Source of the DNA: a gamma proteobacterium HTCC2207
GTDB lineage: Bacteria > Pseudomonadota > Gammaproteobacteria > Pseudomonadales > Porticoccaceae
Assembly (NCBI GenBank): GCA_905182265.1
Contig: CAJJAO010000004.1
Location: 1 to 54,341, forward strand
Reading direction: 5' to 3'
DNA length: 54,341 bases
Positions within the stretch are counted from its first letter, which is position 1. Every line of letters starts with the position of its first letter. Positions 53,679 to 54,341 of the stretch are shown here, in pieces. Below the pieces are notes generated by a model, which saw nothing but the letters and a program-made list of their open reading frames with translations, had not been told where the DNA came from and made no database searches. The position numbers and the translations under genes are program-made.

Positions 53679-54341
53679 ATGAATCTAAAAAAGCTAATGT
53701 TAGTTGTCATCACCTCTGCGGGTGTTATGTTGCCACTGCAGGGATATTCAGACACTATCACTGGGGCTCAAAATAAAGAACTGAAGTCTAAGTGTAAGGA
53801 CGGGCGGCCGAGAAAAGTTAGTGAGTTTAACGAGGTCCTCGCACAAGCGAAGTCTAACGCACTAAGGTCTTGGGCCGCAGGAAAGTCGGTAGCTATATCG
53901 AATATTTTTAATGACAACGAGGAGAAAATTTTAGCTAACTTAGATGAGTATTTCCTTAATGCCCAGGTTGATCAAAGATGCAAAGGGAAATCATTTAAGT
54001 TGAAGGTCAAAGGGCTTGTTGATGTAAATAAAATCAGCCGTCTAGGCAAGTCCGAGATGACGGGCCCTAGGTCTCGAATTACTGCAGTTTTTTTAGCGAG
54101 AAAAGCCGACACCGTTAAGTCATATGATGTTAAAAGAACTTCCATAGAGGCAAGCACCTCGTTCAGTGAAGGCTCTGACACAGCTTCCATGGGAGGCAGT
54201 AGCGCCAGTGCGGAGGGCTATTCAAGCTCAAAAAGTGTTAAAGAAGCTGGCGGTAGCTCGGTGTCTAAGGCTGATAAAATCACATGGAATGTATTCAGGC
54301 CCAGTGGTTTAGATGCGGCGGTAAGCCAAACCTTCACTAGC
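53679..54341 (+). CDS. Secreted hypothetical protein, cut by the right edge
   Basis: Open from the ATG at 53679 for 221 codons to the end of the window with no stop. AAAAGG lies just before the start. The N-terminus MNLKKLMLVVITSAGVMLPL is a signal peptide. A region (residues ~50-130: ALRSWAAGKSVAISNIFNDN, then LKVKGLVDVNKI) has a spacing that reminds me of LPP20/FlgT-N type domains, which is a weak guess. Residues ~175-207 are Ser/Gly-rich. Base composition is AT-rich like its two upstream neighbours. Confidence 0.65.
   Translation, partial: MNLKKLMLVVITSAGVMLPLQGYSDTITGAQNKELKSKCKDGRPRKVSEFNEVLAQAKSNALRSWAAGKSVAISNIFNDNEEKILANLDEYFLNAQVDQRCKGKSFKLKVKGLVDVNKISRLGKSEMTGPRSRITAVFLARKADTVKSYDVKRTSIEASTSFSEGSDTASMGGSSASAEGYSSSKSVKEAGGSSVSKADKITWNVFRPSGLDAAVSQTFTS

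Noticed and set aside
48396..54341. Integrated prophage or genomic island with defined ends
   Set aside because: No integrase, phage structural gene, transposase or second copy of the tRNA 3' end is visible in the window; only the left border is suggestive.

Overview
This is a gammaproteobacterial chromosome segment of roughly 50% GC by eye. It is almost entirely core genes in conserved order. The gene order and the absence of enterobacterial or Vibrio hallmarks suggest a marine, Pseudomonas-related lineage such as the Cellvibrionales or SAR92-like groups. That placement is inference from synteny, not a phylogeny.

Region 1 (1-20422, + strand) is the translation / envelope-biogenesis supercluster: rpsB, tsf, pyrH, frr, uppS, cdsA, dxr, rseP, bamA, skp, lpxD, fabZ, lpxA, lpxB, rnhB, an inserted KAS III gene, dnaE and accA. 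It links ribosome function, isoprenoid carrier and phospholipid synthesis, outer-membrane protein assembly, lipid A synthesis and replication. A 14-bp tandem repeat and a strong hairpin sit between rpsB and tsf.

Region 2 (20430-29206) is mixed. It holds a hypothetical protein, a gamma-glutamylcyclotransferase-like protein, epmC, a stand-alone 5' nuclease, pdxB, a small PA1571-like protein, alaA, a DUF1499 membrane protein, tRNA-Glu and tRNA-Gly with a clear promoter and terminator, an orphan structured terminator that may end a small RNA, a 4 x 32-bp tandem repeat, a patatin-like lipase, a 14/15-bp repeat array and a flavodoxin-like protein.

Region 3 (29317-41013) is the comEC-exbB-exbD-msbA-lpxK-kdsB-ptp-murB cluster, known in the same order in Pseudomonas, followed by alkB, avtA and trmH. 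lpxK, murB and comEC carry in-frame low-complexity expansions. Region 4 (41010-48231) contains pabB, a GNAT acetyltransferase, a divergently read feoAB operon with a visible promoter and Fur box, a YgiQ radical SAM protein and rsmE.

Region 5 (48283-54341) looks accessory. A tRNA-Arg(CCU) gene without an encoded CCA is followed by a duplicated-domain lipoprotein, a gene-poor stretch, a MarR / nitroreductase operon with a perfect palindromic operator on its promoter, and an AT-rich trio of unrecognised envelope genes running off the right edge. The middle gene of that trio appears to start with AUU.

Two themes recur. Short tandem repeats have grown both in intergenic gaps (8-, 14-, 15- and 32-bp units) and inside coding regions of otherwise conserved enzymes. 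Non-ATG starts are frequent: GTG for skp, KAS III, pdxB, exbB, murB and the lipoprotein; TTG for lpxK, avtA and the cyclotransferase; and apparently ATT at 52504. I see no CRISPR array, insertion sequence, integrase or prophage.
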